Assembly (NCBI GenBank): GCA_016721245.1
Contig: JADKIQ010000007.1
Span: forward strand, 62,001 to 126,000
Reading direction: 5' to 3'
Length of the DNA stretch: 64,000 nucleotides
DNA from: Sphingobacteriales bacterium
GTDB taxonomy: Bacteria; Bacteroidota; Bacteroidia; Chitinophagales; JADIYW01
The position numbers were made by a program, and so were the translations under genes. Of this stretch, positions 27,037-36,659 are shown piece after piece. The first letter of the stretch is position 1. Every line of letters starts with the position of its first letter. The notes beneath the pieces are model-generated. The model did no database searches, was not told the DNA's origin, and was given only the letters and a program-made list of their open reading frames with translations.

Positions 27037-28223
27037 ACATACCAAATCCCGATGCCTATAATGCGGCAGGCACACATACCAACCAAAACAATTCCGGCCA
27101 TGGAAGTCAGGAAACAAAACAAGACAAATTAAACCGGCTCCTCGATACCCGGAATAAAATTGCGGAAGCAATGAAAACGAACATCACGTTCAGCCATCCC
27201 ATCCTGAAACAAAATGACAAAGCCGTCTTTTACCCCAAGACGATAAACGTCATACAAGGCAAAGCAGGCGTACATAAAAGCCGGCTGGCAGAAACCATCT
27301 GCAGTGCATTATTATCCGGACCGGGCAACAGCAAAGACCTGCTCGGATTTAAGAAAGACCCGCTGACCAGATACGTGGTGGTATATGTCGATACCGAAAG
27401 AAACCTGTCCGAGCAGCTGCCCTATGCCCTGCAGCAGATAAAACTAAAAGCCGGGTACCAGATAGAAGAATCGATAACCGACTTTGACTGGGTATCCTTA
27501 CTGGAGTTCGACAGGGAAAGCAGATTCGAAATGCTGGATATCTTTCTGGAATACGTCAGGGAAGAATACAACATACACATCTTCATTGTGCTCGATGTCA
27601 TCACCGATTGCGTCTTCAATTTCAACGATACCAAAGACAGCATGAAGCTCATCGACATGATGAATAAATCCATTAACCGCTTCGACGTTACTTTTCTTTG
27701 CCTGATACACGAAAACCCGGGCAATACAGACAAGGCGCGCGGACACCTCGGTACCGAAATCCTGAATAAGGCAAGCACCGTAATTCAAATCAGTTTTGAA
27801 AAAGACAAAGACCAGCATGCTATGGAGCTGATAAAGATAAGCTACCTCAAATGCCGGAACTCTAAAAAGCACGACCCCTTCTATGTGCAGTACGCGGAAG
27901 AACAAAAAGGACTGGTCATTGCCGACACCGGCACCATTAAAGAAGCCATGGACCGCAAAAAGTTTAAAGCTGACTATGAGGCTATCATAGAATACCTGAC
28001 GGAAATCCTGAAAGAACCTGCTGCCAAAAGAGACCTCCACGACAGCCTAAAGGATGCGCTGAATTGCAGCGAACGAACGCTGGAGGACAGACTCAAAGAA
28101 ATCATAGAAGAAAAGAAAACCATTTACAATACGGAAGGCATCGTTTGTAATTTGCAAAAAACAATTGAAAACAGAAAAGTGATGTATTTCCTCCACCCGG
28201 TCATTTCCGAAACACCCTTCTGA
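27030..28223 (+). CDS. RepA-like AAA_25 ATPase of mobile element
   Basis: A 397-residue RecA-fold ATPase of the RepA/AAA_25 type. The Walker A region is VIQGKAGVHKSRLAE, in which the usual GKS glycine is replaced by His (VHKS), a variant I associate with Bacteroidota element proteins. Walker B is HIFIVLDVITD, and FLCLIHENPGNTDKARGHLGTEI forms the sensor/motif 3 region. The C-terminal ~80 residues (AAKRDLHDSLKDALNCSERTLEDRL) look like a winged HTH that would bind DNA. RepA-type ATPases initiate replication of plasmids or circularised elements. Repeated TGCAA motifs lie right after the gene and might be its binding sites. Confidence 0.85.
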   Translation: MLNIPNPDAYNAAGTHTNQNNSGHGSQETKQDKLNRLLDTRNKIAEAMKTNITFSHPILKQNDKAVFYPKTINVIQGKAGVHKSRLAETICSALLSGPGNSKDLLGFKKDPLTRYVVVYVDTERNLSEQLPYALQQIKLKAGYQIEESITDFDWVSLLEFDRESRFEMLDIFLEYVREEYNIHIFIVLDVITDCVFNFNDTKDSMKLIDMMNKSINRFDVTFLCLIHENPGNTDKARGHLGTEILNKASTVIQISFEKDKDQHAMELIKISYLKCRNSKKHDPFYVQYAEEQKGLVIADTGTIKEAMDRKKFKADYEAIIEYLTEILKEPAAKRDLHDSLKDALNCSERTLEDRLKEIIEEKKTIYNTEGIVCNLQKTIENRKVMYFLHPVISETPF

Positions 28224-28228
28224 AGTTG

Positions 28229-28274
28229 TTTGCAATTTGCAACCCATATATATACACGCTGCAAAGTTGCAAAG
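28229..28274. repeat. TGCAA iteron-like cluster downstream of RepA-like gene
   Basis: TTTGCAATTTGCAAC (28229-28243) is followed 14 nt later by GCTGCAAAGTTGCAAAG (28258-28274): two pairs of TTTGCAA units facing each other around an AT-alternating stretch (ATATATAT). This could be a replication-initiator binding region or a terminator. From here to 28444 the sequence is AT-rich with nothing else clear. Confidence 0.4.
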
Positions 28275-28443
28275 TTAAAATTGGATAAATAATACATCTA
28301 TATTTTATGTTACAAACCAACTTTTAATAAAACAAATACTAAAGAATTGTGCATAAACTTCTGGATATAAAATGCACTGAAATGAGTAATTTTGCATTAC
28401 TTTATAATCTAAAGAATTCTCATCTTACTTAAAATTCAATGAC

Positions 28444-28647
28444 ATGAAAAACATAAAACTTTCTGAATTCGAAATTTACATACTTAAAGAATCATTAATT
28501 CATTACAAAGAGACTTTAGAGAAACAAGAATTCCCTAAAAACTCAATTGTTACAAAAGAGTATGTTAAAATGACAATAAAGCAGGTTGAAGAAAAGTTTA
28601 ATGAGAAAGCTATTAAGCAAAGAATGAGAGAACTAAATGCGAAATGA
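28444..28647 (+). CDS. small hypothetical protein, partner of HNH nuclease
   Basis: A 67-residue, Lys/Glu-rich, fully helical protein (MKNIKLSEFEIYILKESL...) with no recognisable family. Its end overlaps the HNH nuclease start by 11 nt, so the pair is translationally coupled. A small charged helical protein directly before a nuclease could be a regulator or antitoxin, but nothing in its sequence proves it. Confidence 0.6.
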   Translation: MKNIKLSEFEIYILKESLIHYKETLEKQEFPKNSIVTKEYVKMTIKQVEEKFNEKAIKQRMRELNAK

Positions 28648-29749
28648 TGTTTTCCAAAATATTAGTAAAATTATAGAGAGAGATAGTAAAACAACAACTT
28701 ACAAGTTTGCTCTTTTACGTGGAGTAATTGACATAATTCAAGACAATTCTCCATTTATTACCATTTCAAAAGATAGAGTTTATTTTCCGATTGGTTTGTT
28801 GATTGAAAAATGGATGTTATATTACTATCCAATTTTAGAATGCACAACGAACATTCCTCAAATCAATGGGGAATTAAATCTTGCTTTTGGAATACAGCTA
28901 AAGAAAATTATTACTGAATACAAAACTATTGGAGGCTTTTCAGCCTTCTACAATGATTTAAAAAACAAAGGAATTCCTAAAAATCTGCAAGAAGATTTTT
29001 TTGCTTTAGCAAAGAAATTAAAAGGAACAATTACAACAATGCCAATGAAATATATTGGTCGTTCCATCAGTAATGATTACTATTCAATCTTTCAATTTGA
29101 ATCTGGGAGTACAAGAAGAAATACAAATGAAATTGATTTAGAGTTTCTTATAAATACTTCCGGTTCCTTTTCTATTCCATTTGAATATTACGAAGCATTT
29201 AAAATTTTAGGAAGTTTTATCAGCGGACAAGATTCGATTCTTTTTAAGTGGGCTGAATTTTCTGTTAATGCTTCAAAGCAAAATTTATCTTTAGAAAAGG
29301 TTGTGAGTGAAGTTTTGAAAAGCCCAATTACAGAAAGAGATGTTGCAGAATCAAAACAGATTTACAAAACCATTTTGAAGAAAGAAGGGCAGGTACTATG
29401 CGTTTGGACTGGAAAAGCAATCACCAGTTATGATGTTGATCATATGATTCCTTTTTCAGTTTGGAAAAATAATGACTTGTGGAATTTGCTTCCTTCACAA
29501 TCCAAAACTAATAATCAGAAACGGGATAAAATTCCTTCGCCTGATTTGATTGAAAATAGTAAGGATTTAATTCTTCACTATTGGGAATTGATAAATAAAA
29601 ATCAATCTCAAAGATTTCAAAAAGAAATTAGAGTTGCACTCTTAGGAAATAGCTCAAATACTGGTTGGCAGAAAGCAGCAATAAAGCAACTGCAAAGTAG
29701 TTGCAATTATTTAATAGCTAATCGTGGATATGAGGAATGGAAAATCTAA
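28637..29749 (+). CDS. HNH endonuclease domain protein
   Basis: A 370-residue protein. The first ~240 residues are helical with no family I know (FALLRGVIDIIQDNS...FPIGLLIEKWMLYYYPIL). The C-terminal third is an HNH nuclease: QVLCVWTGKAIT, then YDVDHMIPFSVWKNNDLWNLLPS, and NNQKRDKIPS, giving the His, Asn and second Asn/His metal site, with one surviving Cys of the zinc knuckle. It would cut DNA. The pairing with a small upstream protein and a HIT protein downstream, at the left end of the defence island, suggests phage defence. Its specificity is unknown. Confidence 0.85.
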   Translation: MRNDVFQNISKIIERDSKTTTYKFALLRGVIDIIQDNSPFITISKDRVYFPIGLLIEKWMLYYYPILECTTNIPQINGELNLAFGIQLKKIITEYKTIGGFSAFYNDLKNKGIPKNLQEDFFALAKKLKGTITTMPMKYIGRSISNDYYSIFQFESGSTRRNTNEIDLEFLINTSGSFSIPFEYYEAFKILGSFISGQDSILFKWAEFSVNASKQNLSLEKVVSEVLKSPITERDVAESKQIYKTILKKEGQVLCVWTGKAITSYDVDHMIPFSVWKNNDLWNLLPSQSKTNNQKRDKIPSPDLIENSKDLILHYWELINKNQSQRFQKEIRVALLGNSSNTGWQKAAIKQLQSSCNYLIANRGYEEWKI

Positions 29750-29765
29750 AACCAAATCAATGCAA

Positions 29766-29807
29766 TGTAATTTTGAATTACAAATCAATTTTAAAAAATT
29801 AAAATTG
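29766..29807. terminator. two small hairpins between HNH and HIT genes
   Basis: TGTAATT-ttg-AATTACA (29766-29782) and CAATTTT-n8-AAAATTG (29786-29807), both perfect 7-bp arms. AT-rich; they may attenuate read-through from the HNH gene into the HIT gene or simply reflect base composition. Confidence 0.35.
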
Positions 29808-29838
29808 TGAATTGTTTGAATATAAACACTTGAATCAA

Positions 29839-30228
29839 ATGAACAAAAAGACAAATACTGATTGTCCTTTTTGCAATCCCGATTCAGAAAGAGAATTGCT
29901 TTTAGAATCTGCAACTGCTTATGCAATATTTGACAAGTTCCCAGTGAGCAATGGACACACTCTAATCATTCCGAAAAAACATTGTGAAGATTATTTTCAA
30001 CTTTCAGTCAAAGAGCAATCTGCTTGTTGGCTCATGTTAAACAAAGCAAAAGATATTTTGAAAAAGACATTAAACCCTGACGGATTCAATGTCGGAATCA
30101 ACATCAATGAATCTGCAGGACAAACCGTTCCTCATGTTCACATACATTTAATTCCACGCTATAAAGGCGATGTAAAAGAACCAAAAGGTGGTGTGAGAGC
30201 AGTAATTCCTGAGAAGAAAAATTATTAA
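29839..30228 (+). CDS. HIT family protein
   Basis: A 129-residue histidine-triad protein, a nucleotide hydrolase/transferase that acts on AMP-lysine, AMP-NH2 or dinucleoside polyphosphates. It has a zinc-type Cys pair near the start (DCPFCNPDSER), the core ATAYAIFDKFPVSNGHTLIIPKKH, and the triad QTVPHVHIHLIPR. I take the ATG at 29839 rather than the TTG at 29812, because family members start just before the CPFC motif. It is 90 nt downstream of the HNH nuclease and co-oriented. HIT proteins occur repeatedly beside nucleases in bacterial islands, though what they do there is not established. Confidence 0.9.
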   Translation: MNKKTNTDCPFCNPDSERELLLESATAYAIFDKFPVSNGHTLIIPKKHCEDYFQLSVKEQSACWLMLNKAKDILKKTLNPDGFNVGININESAGQTVPHVHIHLIPRYKGDVKEPKGGVRAVIPEKKNY

Positions 30229-30246
30229 AATAAAATTGAATTGAAC

Positions 30247-30612
30247 TCATAAATAATCAACTTCTAACCCTACAGTTTCCAAATACTTGCAAGTATCTAA
30301 TACTGCCTTATGTTCAGTTTGAACCGTTACAATGTGTTTTTTTGTATTCTTTGGATGAAATGCTAACCCCTTTAAAGCCAAATTTATACTTTCCGTAGCT
30401 CCGGAAGTAAATATTATTTCCCCGGTATCAGCATTTACCAACTCTGCAACCTTTTCTTTTGCAATGAATACTGACTTCTTTACTTCAAGTCCAAAATGAT
30501 GTGTACTGCTTGCATTAGCAAAGTTATCCGTCAGAAATGGCATCATAGCATCCAGAACCCTTTTATCTATCTGGGTGGTGGCGTTATTGTCTAAGTAAAT
30601 ATATTGGTTCAA
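30247..30612 (-). pseudogene. cysteine desulfurase (NifS/IscS-like) N-terminal fragment
   Basis: From a TTG at 30612 it reads LNQYIYLDNNATTQIDKRVLDA and goes on through FTSGATESINLALKG and TEHKAVLDTCKYLE, the unmistakable N-terminus of a PLP-dependent cysteine desulfurase. It stops after VDYL at residue ~121. The PLP lysine and the active-site cysteine loop lie further on in the family and are missing, so it cannot be active. It is a truncated remnant, convergent with the HIT gene. Such desulfurases serve as DndA in DNA phosphorothioation systems; whether this was one cannot be told. Confidence 0.8.
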
Positions 30613-30734
30613 AATAATCAATTCGTATGATACAAAAATACAAAAAAGCAATTGCTTTAGACTTCCTTTTCATTTAATTGCATTAAAATACACTATTTAA
30701 TATTTTTCCTTGAAAAGTATTATTATTTTTAAAA

Positions 30735-32294
30735 ATGGAAATTGTCTATATCCTTTTAGGTTTAATAATAATTTTGGCTTTAATAGCAATATACTTTGCA
30801 TATAAGGCTTCTTCTGCCAAGGATGATAGTAGAATAAATGATCTGAAATATCAAATTGAAAGCATAAAATCAGAGATTCCAAAATTAGACAATACAATTA
30901 AATCAGAAATATCCACCAATCGTAGCGAAAGTAGTACAGCTCAAAAAGAAACACGGGAAGAATTAACCCGGTCAATTAATTCCTTTTCGGAAATCCTAAC
31001 CAAAGCCATTGGCACTACAAATGAGGCTCAAAAAAATCAACTGGAGTCATTCTCTACAAACCTTCAAAATCTGACCACAGCAATAGATACCAAATTAAAG
31101 GAAGGAACAGAATCTTCAATTGTGCAATCGAAAGAAATCCGAAAAGAACTAAAAGAAAATTTGGACTTATTTAAGTCAGAACTGAATACTTCTTTATCAA
31201 ATTTCAACGATAGACAGAAAGACAACTTCAGTGCATTTACGCAATCGCAGAATACACAGAATGTGGCAATGAGTGAGAAAATAACCAACCTCAATACGGT
31301 ATTAGAGAAAAACGTAAAAAACATGCAGGAGAGCAATGAAAAGAAGTTGGAAGAAATGCGTAAGACCGTAGATGAAAAGCTGAATGACACATTGGAAAAA
31401 CGACTGGGTGAATCCTTCAAACTGGTCAGTGAACGACTGGAAGCAGTACATAAAGGCTTAGGTGATATGCAAAGCCTCGCAACCAATGTAGGCGATTTGA
31501 AAAAAGTAATGTCGAATGTAAAATCAAGAGGTATATTGGGCGAATATCAATTACATAGTATCCTGGAAGATTTATTAACCAACGATCAATATGCTCAAAA
31601 TGTAAAGACAAAAGTGGGTTCAGGTGCCGTGGTTGAATTTGCAATCAGAATGCCAAATGGTAACAACTTGGAAAAAACACTTTGGCTGCCAATAGATTCT
31701 AAATTTCCAAAAGAAGATTATGAAGCTTTAAATGATGCGTATGATGACGCAGATCCGGAAAAGATTGAAATATTGCGTAAAGCATTTAAAAACAGCATCA
31801 TCAAAAATGCAAAAGACATAAAAGAAAAATACATAGACCCGCCAAATACAACAGAGTATGGCATCATGTTTTTACCATTTGAAAGCTTATTTGCAGAAGT
31901 ACTCAGAACACCGGGCTTATTTGAACTGTTGCAGAAAGATTATAAAATCACTATTACCGGACCTACGACACTAAGTGCACTACTGAATAGCTTACAGATG
32001 GGCTTTAGAACATTGGCGATAGAAAAGAGAAGCAGTGAAGTCTGGGATTTATTAGGAGCAGTAAAAACAGAGTTTGGACAATTTGGTACTATCCTGGAAA
32101 AAACCAAGAAAAAACTGGACGAAGCTAGCAATGTAATTGAATCAGCCGGTGTAAGATCAAGAGCTATTGAAAGGAAACTTAAAAATGTACAGGAACTACC
32201 TCAAGATAATACAACAAAATTACTCGAGGATATAGAAGATGTAATATTACCTGACGAGGAAGAAGAATTTAAAGAAATAAACATAAATAAATAA
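30735..32294 (+). CDS. rmuC: DNA recombination protein RmuC
   Basis: A 519-residue RmuC-family protein: an N-terminal membrane helix (IVYILLGLIIILALIAIYFAYKA), a long coiled coil (~35-240), then the RmuC domain with SRGILGEYQLHSILEDLL, LPIDSKFPKEDYEAL, YGIMFLPFESLFAEVLRTPGLFELL and ITGPTTLSALLNSLQMGFR. RmuC limits inversions at short inverted repeats and has a nuclease-like core with DSKFP-type residues. It ends 6 nt before the McrB gene, so the two and McrC form one operon. RmuC fused into a restriction operon is unusual and suggests it has a part in this defence system. Confidence 0.93.
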   Translation: MEIVYILLGLIIILALIAIYFAYKASSAKDDSRINDLKYQIESIKSEIPKLDNTIKSEISTNRSESSTAQKETREELTRSINSFSEILTKAIGTTNEAQKNQLESFSTNLQNLTTAIDTKLKEGTESSIVQSKEIRKELKENLDLFKSELNTSLSNFNDRQKDNFSAFTQSQNTQNVAMSEKITNLNTVLEKNVKNMQESNEKKLEEMRKTVDEKLNDTLEKRLGESFKLVSERLEAVHKGLGDMQSLATNVGDLKKVMSNVKSRGILGEYQLHSILEDLLTNDQYAQNVKTKVGSGAVVEFAIRMPNGNNLEKTLWLPIDSKFPKEDYEALNDAYDDADPEKIEILRKAFKNSIIKNAKDIKEKYIDPPNTTEYGIMFLPFESLFAEVLRTPGLFELLQKDYKITITGPTTLSALLNSLQMGFRTLAIEKRSSEVWDLLGAVKTEFGQFGTILEKTKKKLDEASNVIESAGVRSRAIERKLKNVQELPQDNTTKLLEDIEDVILPDEEEEFKEININK

Positions 32295-32300
32295 TAAGCG

Positions 32301-34444
32301 ATGAATGTATTTTTTGGTAAAATATCATATAAGCACGATATAAAGCAATTGGAAGCAGGTTATTATCATGCCATTAAGGATAGTAAATGGTTTAATGGCC
32401 TGAAAGTGAATGATTATGTATTTATGATTGGAAATGGTAAAATACAATTATGGAAAGCGAAGGAATGGGCTAATATCGGCACCCCTGATGAACGTCTAAA
32501 TTTTGATATCCTAAGTAACAATCTTGATATATCAATTAAAGACCTTGTAAGATTTAAATATTTTAAATTAACCGTAGACTTAATTGTTAAAACCACACGC
32601 TCAACAGCAATGGAAACAAAAGCTTTTTTTCCTTTAAGTGTGGAAGAAAGCTTTACAGAAGAGATGCTCTTAGATACAAATGCATACAAAAACAAAAAAA
32701 ACCAGAGAGGTATATTTATTTATGATAACAAATCCGAAGTTCCTGCGGGCACATATAACATCTCATTATTTTTTGATAATGAAATTTGCAATTGAATGAA
32801 ATAAAAAACAGTGACTCTTTACTGTTACAAAAGTTCAAACCTGAAAATGTAAAATATTTAGGTAGAGGAAGCTCCCAAAAGGACAAAACGATTGCAATTA
32901 TTTTAGCAAAAGACAATAGAAGAAAAGATTTAACAGAAGTAATTGGTATCAAAGAGTTGTATGACTGCTTGATGTGCAAGTATGATGTTGAAGATAGTGA
33001 AACTCAGTATTGGGTAGTGAATGGTCTTGAAAAAGAAAAGATTGAATTCTGTTTAGAGAACTCGGTTTTTGTAATGCAATTTCAATATGGTATACAACGA
33101 AATTCTGTTGTTTCCAGACAACTAAATAAAGCTAAAAAGGTAAAAGAAGGAGACAAAGTTTTGCTTTTTAATGAAAACCGATATTATGCATATGGCACTT
33201 TTATAAAGTGTGAAATTGAAAGTACTAAAGAAAAAACACTTGCAGAACAAGTAGACAATAAAACAAAAAATGAAAATGGTGAAATTATAACCTATACTGA
33301 CGCACCATGTTATTTTGAGGATTTAACTGATACAAATGGATTTGATGGCAAATTCGGTCAACGTCTTTCTATAGACAGTTGGGAAAACAGTAATACAGAT
33401 GGGCTATCAATTCCTGGCATTATGGAAAATATTGATTTCATACAAGACACAATTCTTAAATTAAAGGATGATACATTTTATAAATTAGTAAAAAACACTT
33501 TGTCAGGTGAAATAAAGAATATTATGGAACTCGAAAAAATAAAAGAACTTACTGAGCTTTTAGAATATAAAAGCCAGATCATATTACAAGGTCCTCCGGG
33601 AACAGGTAAAACATATACCGCTAAAGACATAGCAGAAGTTATGATTTTTGAGGATTTAACTCCGGATAAAAAGCTTCAGAAAAAAAAGCTGGAAGAAAGC
33701 AATCAGTTTAAATTGGTTCAATTCCATCCATCCTATTCCTATGAGGATTTTGTTAGAGGTATTACAAGTGAAGTGGGTAATTCAGCAGTTCCTGAATTTG
33801 TCACAAAAAATAAGATTTTCTGTGAATTTGCAACTATAGCATATAAGAACTTTATTGATAGCCAAAATCATTTAACGGAATTATCATTTGGCAACCACGA
33901 GTCTTCTCCGTCAACAAAAACTGAATTAAAAAAATTCGTTCTGATTATAGATGAAATCAACAGAGCTAATTTACCATCTGTATTAGGGGAGTTAATCTAT
34001 GCGTTAGAATACAGAGGAGATACGGTAGAAAGTATGTATGAAATTAAGGGAGAAGGAAGGACAATAATAGTACCGCCAAACTTATATGTTATAGGCACCA
34101 TGAATACCGCAGACAGAAGTGTTGGTCATATTGACTATGCTATAAAAAGAAGATTCGCATTTAAAAATGTATTACCTAATGAAGATGTAATTACTAATGA
34201 AAAAGCAAAAGAACTTTTTAAATTAGTAAGTATCCTTTTTGAAAAAGATTATCTGGCACCTGATTTCAACAAAGAAGATGTTCAAATAGGCCATAGTTAT
34301 TTTATTGTAAAAGATGAAAATGAACTGAAATTAAAGATTCAATATGAAATTGCACCGTTGTTAAATGAATATGTCAAAGATGGATTACTTATGGAAAATG
34401 CTAAAGTATACATAAAAACAAAAATCATGAACTTTGTCGTGTAA
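32301..34444 (+). CDS. mcrB: McrB-like AAA+ GTPase with N-terminal DNA-sensing region, frameshifted
   Basis: Two frames that I read as one 714-residue gene. The first (32301-32795, MNVFFGKISYKHDIKQ) and the N-terminal part of the second form a modified-base-sensing-type region (VNDYVFMIGNGKIQLWKAKEW; FVMQFQYGIQRNS; VLLFNENRYYAYGTF). The second then has the AAA+ motor: Walker A ILQGPPGTGKTYTA, FHPSYSYEDFVRG, Walker B FVLIIDEINRANLP, and the McrB signature GTMNTADRSVGHIDYAIKRRFAF. The second frame has no ATG; adding one T at TTT 32785-32787 gives DNEILQLNEIKN and joins them. McrB translocates DNA by GTP hydrolysis and recruits McrC. If the shift is real, the second frame starts at a TTG overlapping the stop. 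Confidence 0.85.
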
Positions 34445-35699
34445 TATTATAAAATATAGTGAACACAAGAATGATCTTCTAACCCAGGAGGAGTCAGCCC
34501 TCTTATTAGGAAACTATTACACTTTTATCTTCCCTAAAAAAAGAGGAGATATGCCTTCTTATACGATTATAAAGCAAACCGATGATTCGTATAAGTTGGA
34601 AGCAACTTACTTTATAGGTCTTGACTGGTTAGATAAACCAAATACTGCAATTTATATAGAACCCAAACTAAATATTAAGAATGAGCAGGAAGTCGAGAAA
34701 TCTTATGAAATTGACTTTATCAAAATGCTTTTTTCTTCCCTCCGCCATCCTGAAATAAGCAAAGAAATAAAAGAACTCTTTTTTGTCAAATGGGATGAAA
34801 CTCCAATTGAAATTGAACAAAAACAAGATTTACTCACCCCGTTTTTAGTTGTGGAGTTTTTGTCAATATTAAAAGTAATCGTTAGAAAAGGATTAAAAAA
34901 ATCCTATTATAAAATAGAACAAAATCTGAACAGCAAAGTAAAAGGCAAGGTAGTAGTTGGTAAAACAATTAAGCAAAACCTGATGAAGAATAAGAGCCTG
35001 TTTACATATTGTAGTTTTGAAGAATTTGGATTAAACAACAAAGAAAATCGCTTATTGAAGAAAACATTAGTTTTTGTTAAACGGTATTTACCAAACTACA
35101 TCCAAAGCTCAAAATCAATAGAATTACATAACACATTTAACTATATTTCCCCGGCATTTGAAACGGTTTCTGATGAGATTGAATTAAATGAAATTAAGCA
35201 ATCACATACTAATGCATTATATAAAGAATACGAAGAGGCTATTCGCATTGCCAAACTTATTCTGCAGCGGTTTGGATATAATATTTCAAATACAAATCAG
35301 AAAGTAATAAAAACACCACCTTTTTGGATTGATATGAGCAAACTTTTTGAATTATATGCTTTGGGTATTTTAAGGGATAAATTTTACAATGACGTAATTT
35401 ATCAATTTATAGCAGATGGCAGCAATGAATTAGATTTTGTGCTCAACACCAAAGAATACCAGATGGTAATTGATGCTAAATACAGATCAAGATATATTTA
35501 TGGTAAACATGAAGAAGACATAAGACAGGTAAGTGGCTATGCACGATTAAAAAGTGTTTATAAAGAATTAAATAAAATACAGGGTGATATAATTGATTGC
35601 CTGATTATTTATCCTGACCAGGTAAATGGTCTTGAAAAAATTGAAAATACCAATTTGAAAGGTACAGAGAACAAAAGACAATATCTAAAATGGATGTAA
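34434..35699 (+). CDS. mcrC: McrC-like nuclease subunit
   Basis: A 421-residue McrC protein, the nuclease partner of McrB. The N-terminal arm (EEFGLNNKENRLLKKTLVFVKRYL) is typical of McrC, and the C-terminal PD-(D/E)XK nuclease reads FELYALGILRDKF, SNELDFVL and YQMVIDAKYRSRY (Asp... Asp-x-Lys). It starts at a TTG overlapping the McrB end by 11 nt; no upstream ATG is in frame because a TGA lies at 34428. The operon ends here. Typical McrBC cuts DNA carrying modified cytosine, but in this lineage the recognised modification is unknown. Confidence 0.9.
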   Translation: MSCNIIKYSEHKNDLLTQEESALLLGNYYTFIFPKKRGDMPSYTIIKQTDDSYKLEATYFIGLDWLDKPNTAIYIEPKLNIKNEQEVEKSYEIDFIKMLFSSLRHPEISKEIKELFFVKWDETPIEIEQKQDLLTPFLVVEFLSILKVIVRKGLKKSYYKIEQNLNSKVKGKVVVGKTIKQNLMKNKSLFTYCSFEEFGLNNKENRLLKKTLVFVKRYLPNYIQSSKSIELHNTFNYISPAFETVSDEIELNEIKQSHTNALYKEYEEAIRIAKLILQRFGYNISNTNQKVIKTPPFWIDMSKLFELYALGILRDKFYNDVIYQFIADGSNELDFVLNTKEYQMVIDAKYRSRYIYGKHEEDIRQVSGYARLKSVYKELNKIQGDIIDCLIIYPDQVNGLEKIENTNLKGTENKRQYLKWM

Positions 35700-35766
35700 A
35701 ATAAAAATTTATAAAAAAACAAATAAAGTAATAGATTAATAAACAGTAAACAGTGGGCAGTTAAAT

Positions 35767-36567
35767 TTATTTATTCCCCTGTTTATATTTCCCCTTAAAA
35801 TAAATAATCTTAATCAGTTCCAGTGCAATATCAATTGCCACCTCTCTTTTGAAAGCATTGCTTTTATCTTTTGTTTTATCTGCAAAAAGCTTCAGATAGT
35901 AAAATTGATTTTTAGAACAACCCATCTGCGGATATAACTCGGTATAATAATTTTCCTTGATGGCAAAAAAGAAGTTTTGCAATAAAAGCGATTTTAAATG
36001 AATATAACTGTTCGGGTAATCCAGTTTCTCCGCTCTGTCTCTCTCATCCAAAAGAGCGGTAATATCCGTATTAAAATCAATGTCCAATGCTGCAGACAAT
36101 TTTGCATAATCCTGACGTTCATGAATATAACTGTCAATCAATGCTTTTATTTTTACAATATTGAATCTTTTATTGCCCCGTTTTCTAGTTTTAGGCGGTG
36201 CATAGCCGGGTGCATTTTCAATTGCCTCTTTTATGGATGACTCCAGTAATGGAATCAATTCCTGTAGGATATTAGAATAAGGATTCTCACCATAAAAGAA
36301 TTTCGCCTCACCGGTCTTGAAAAAATGAATATAGGTATTTAGTGCCTGCTCCAGATAACCCTTCATGTGTTCATGGTTGCCGTCATCGTAATAGTTCCGG
36401 TATTCGATAATCCACTTCTTTAAACTGTATCCCGATTTTACATATTCCATTAACCGGTCCGTTTTGTAATTAAACGGTTTCTTGGTAAATTCAGAGCAGC
36501 CCTCATCGAAAAAAGTTCTCGGCGATACGTGTGGTCTGCCTTGTATTTGTTTGGCTGTTCTTTTCAT
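35767..36567 (-). CDS. hypothetical protein divergent from WYL regulator
   Basis: A 266-residue basic protein with many Tyr and Lys, no signal peptide or membrane segment (MKRTAKQIQGRPHVSPRTFFDEGCSEF..., ends KIIYFKGKYKQGNK). Mostly helical. I recognise no family. It is divergent from a WYL-domain regulator with only 92 nt between starts, and the shared region carries a palindrome overlapping its promoter, so the regulator probably controls it. Such arrangements occur where a WYL protein represses a defence or stress gene. Confidence 0.6.
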   Translation of the reverse strand: MKRTAKQIQGRPHVSPRTFFDEGCSEFTKKPFNYKTDRLMEYVKSGYSLKKWIIEYRNYYDDGNHEHMKGYLEQALNTYIHFFKTGEAKFFYGENPYSNILQELIPLLESSIKEAIENAPGYAPPKTRKRGNKRFNIVKIKALIDSYIHERQDYAKLSAALDIDFNTDITALLDERDRAEKLDYPNSYIHLKSLLLQNFFFAIKENYYTELYPQMGCSKNQFYYLKLFADKTKDKSNAFKREVAIDIALELIKIIYFKGKYKQGNK

Positions 36568-36598
36568 AGTATATTTTTAAGTAATTTCTTTGTCAGTA

Positions 36599-36634
36599 CA
36601 AATATAAATCTTAGCTACGTCATAATATGTCGTA
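36599..36634 (-). promoter_or_regulatory. promoter and palindromic operator in divergent region
   Basis: TATATTTG on the minus strand (36606-36599) is a good -7 box for the 266-residue gene. A palindrome TACGTCATA-a-TATGTCGTA (36616-36634, one mismatch) lies 10-28 nt upstream, over the -33 position. It is a likely binding site for the divergent WYL regulator. Confidence 0.5.
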
Positions 36635-36659
36635 CTAAAACAATACCTTTAAAATAAAA

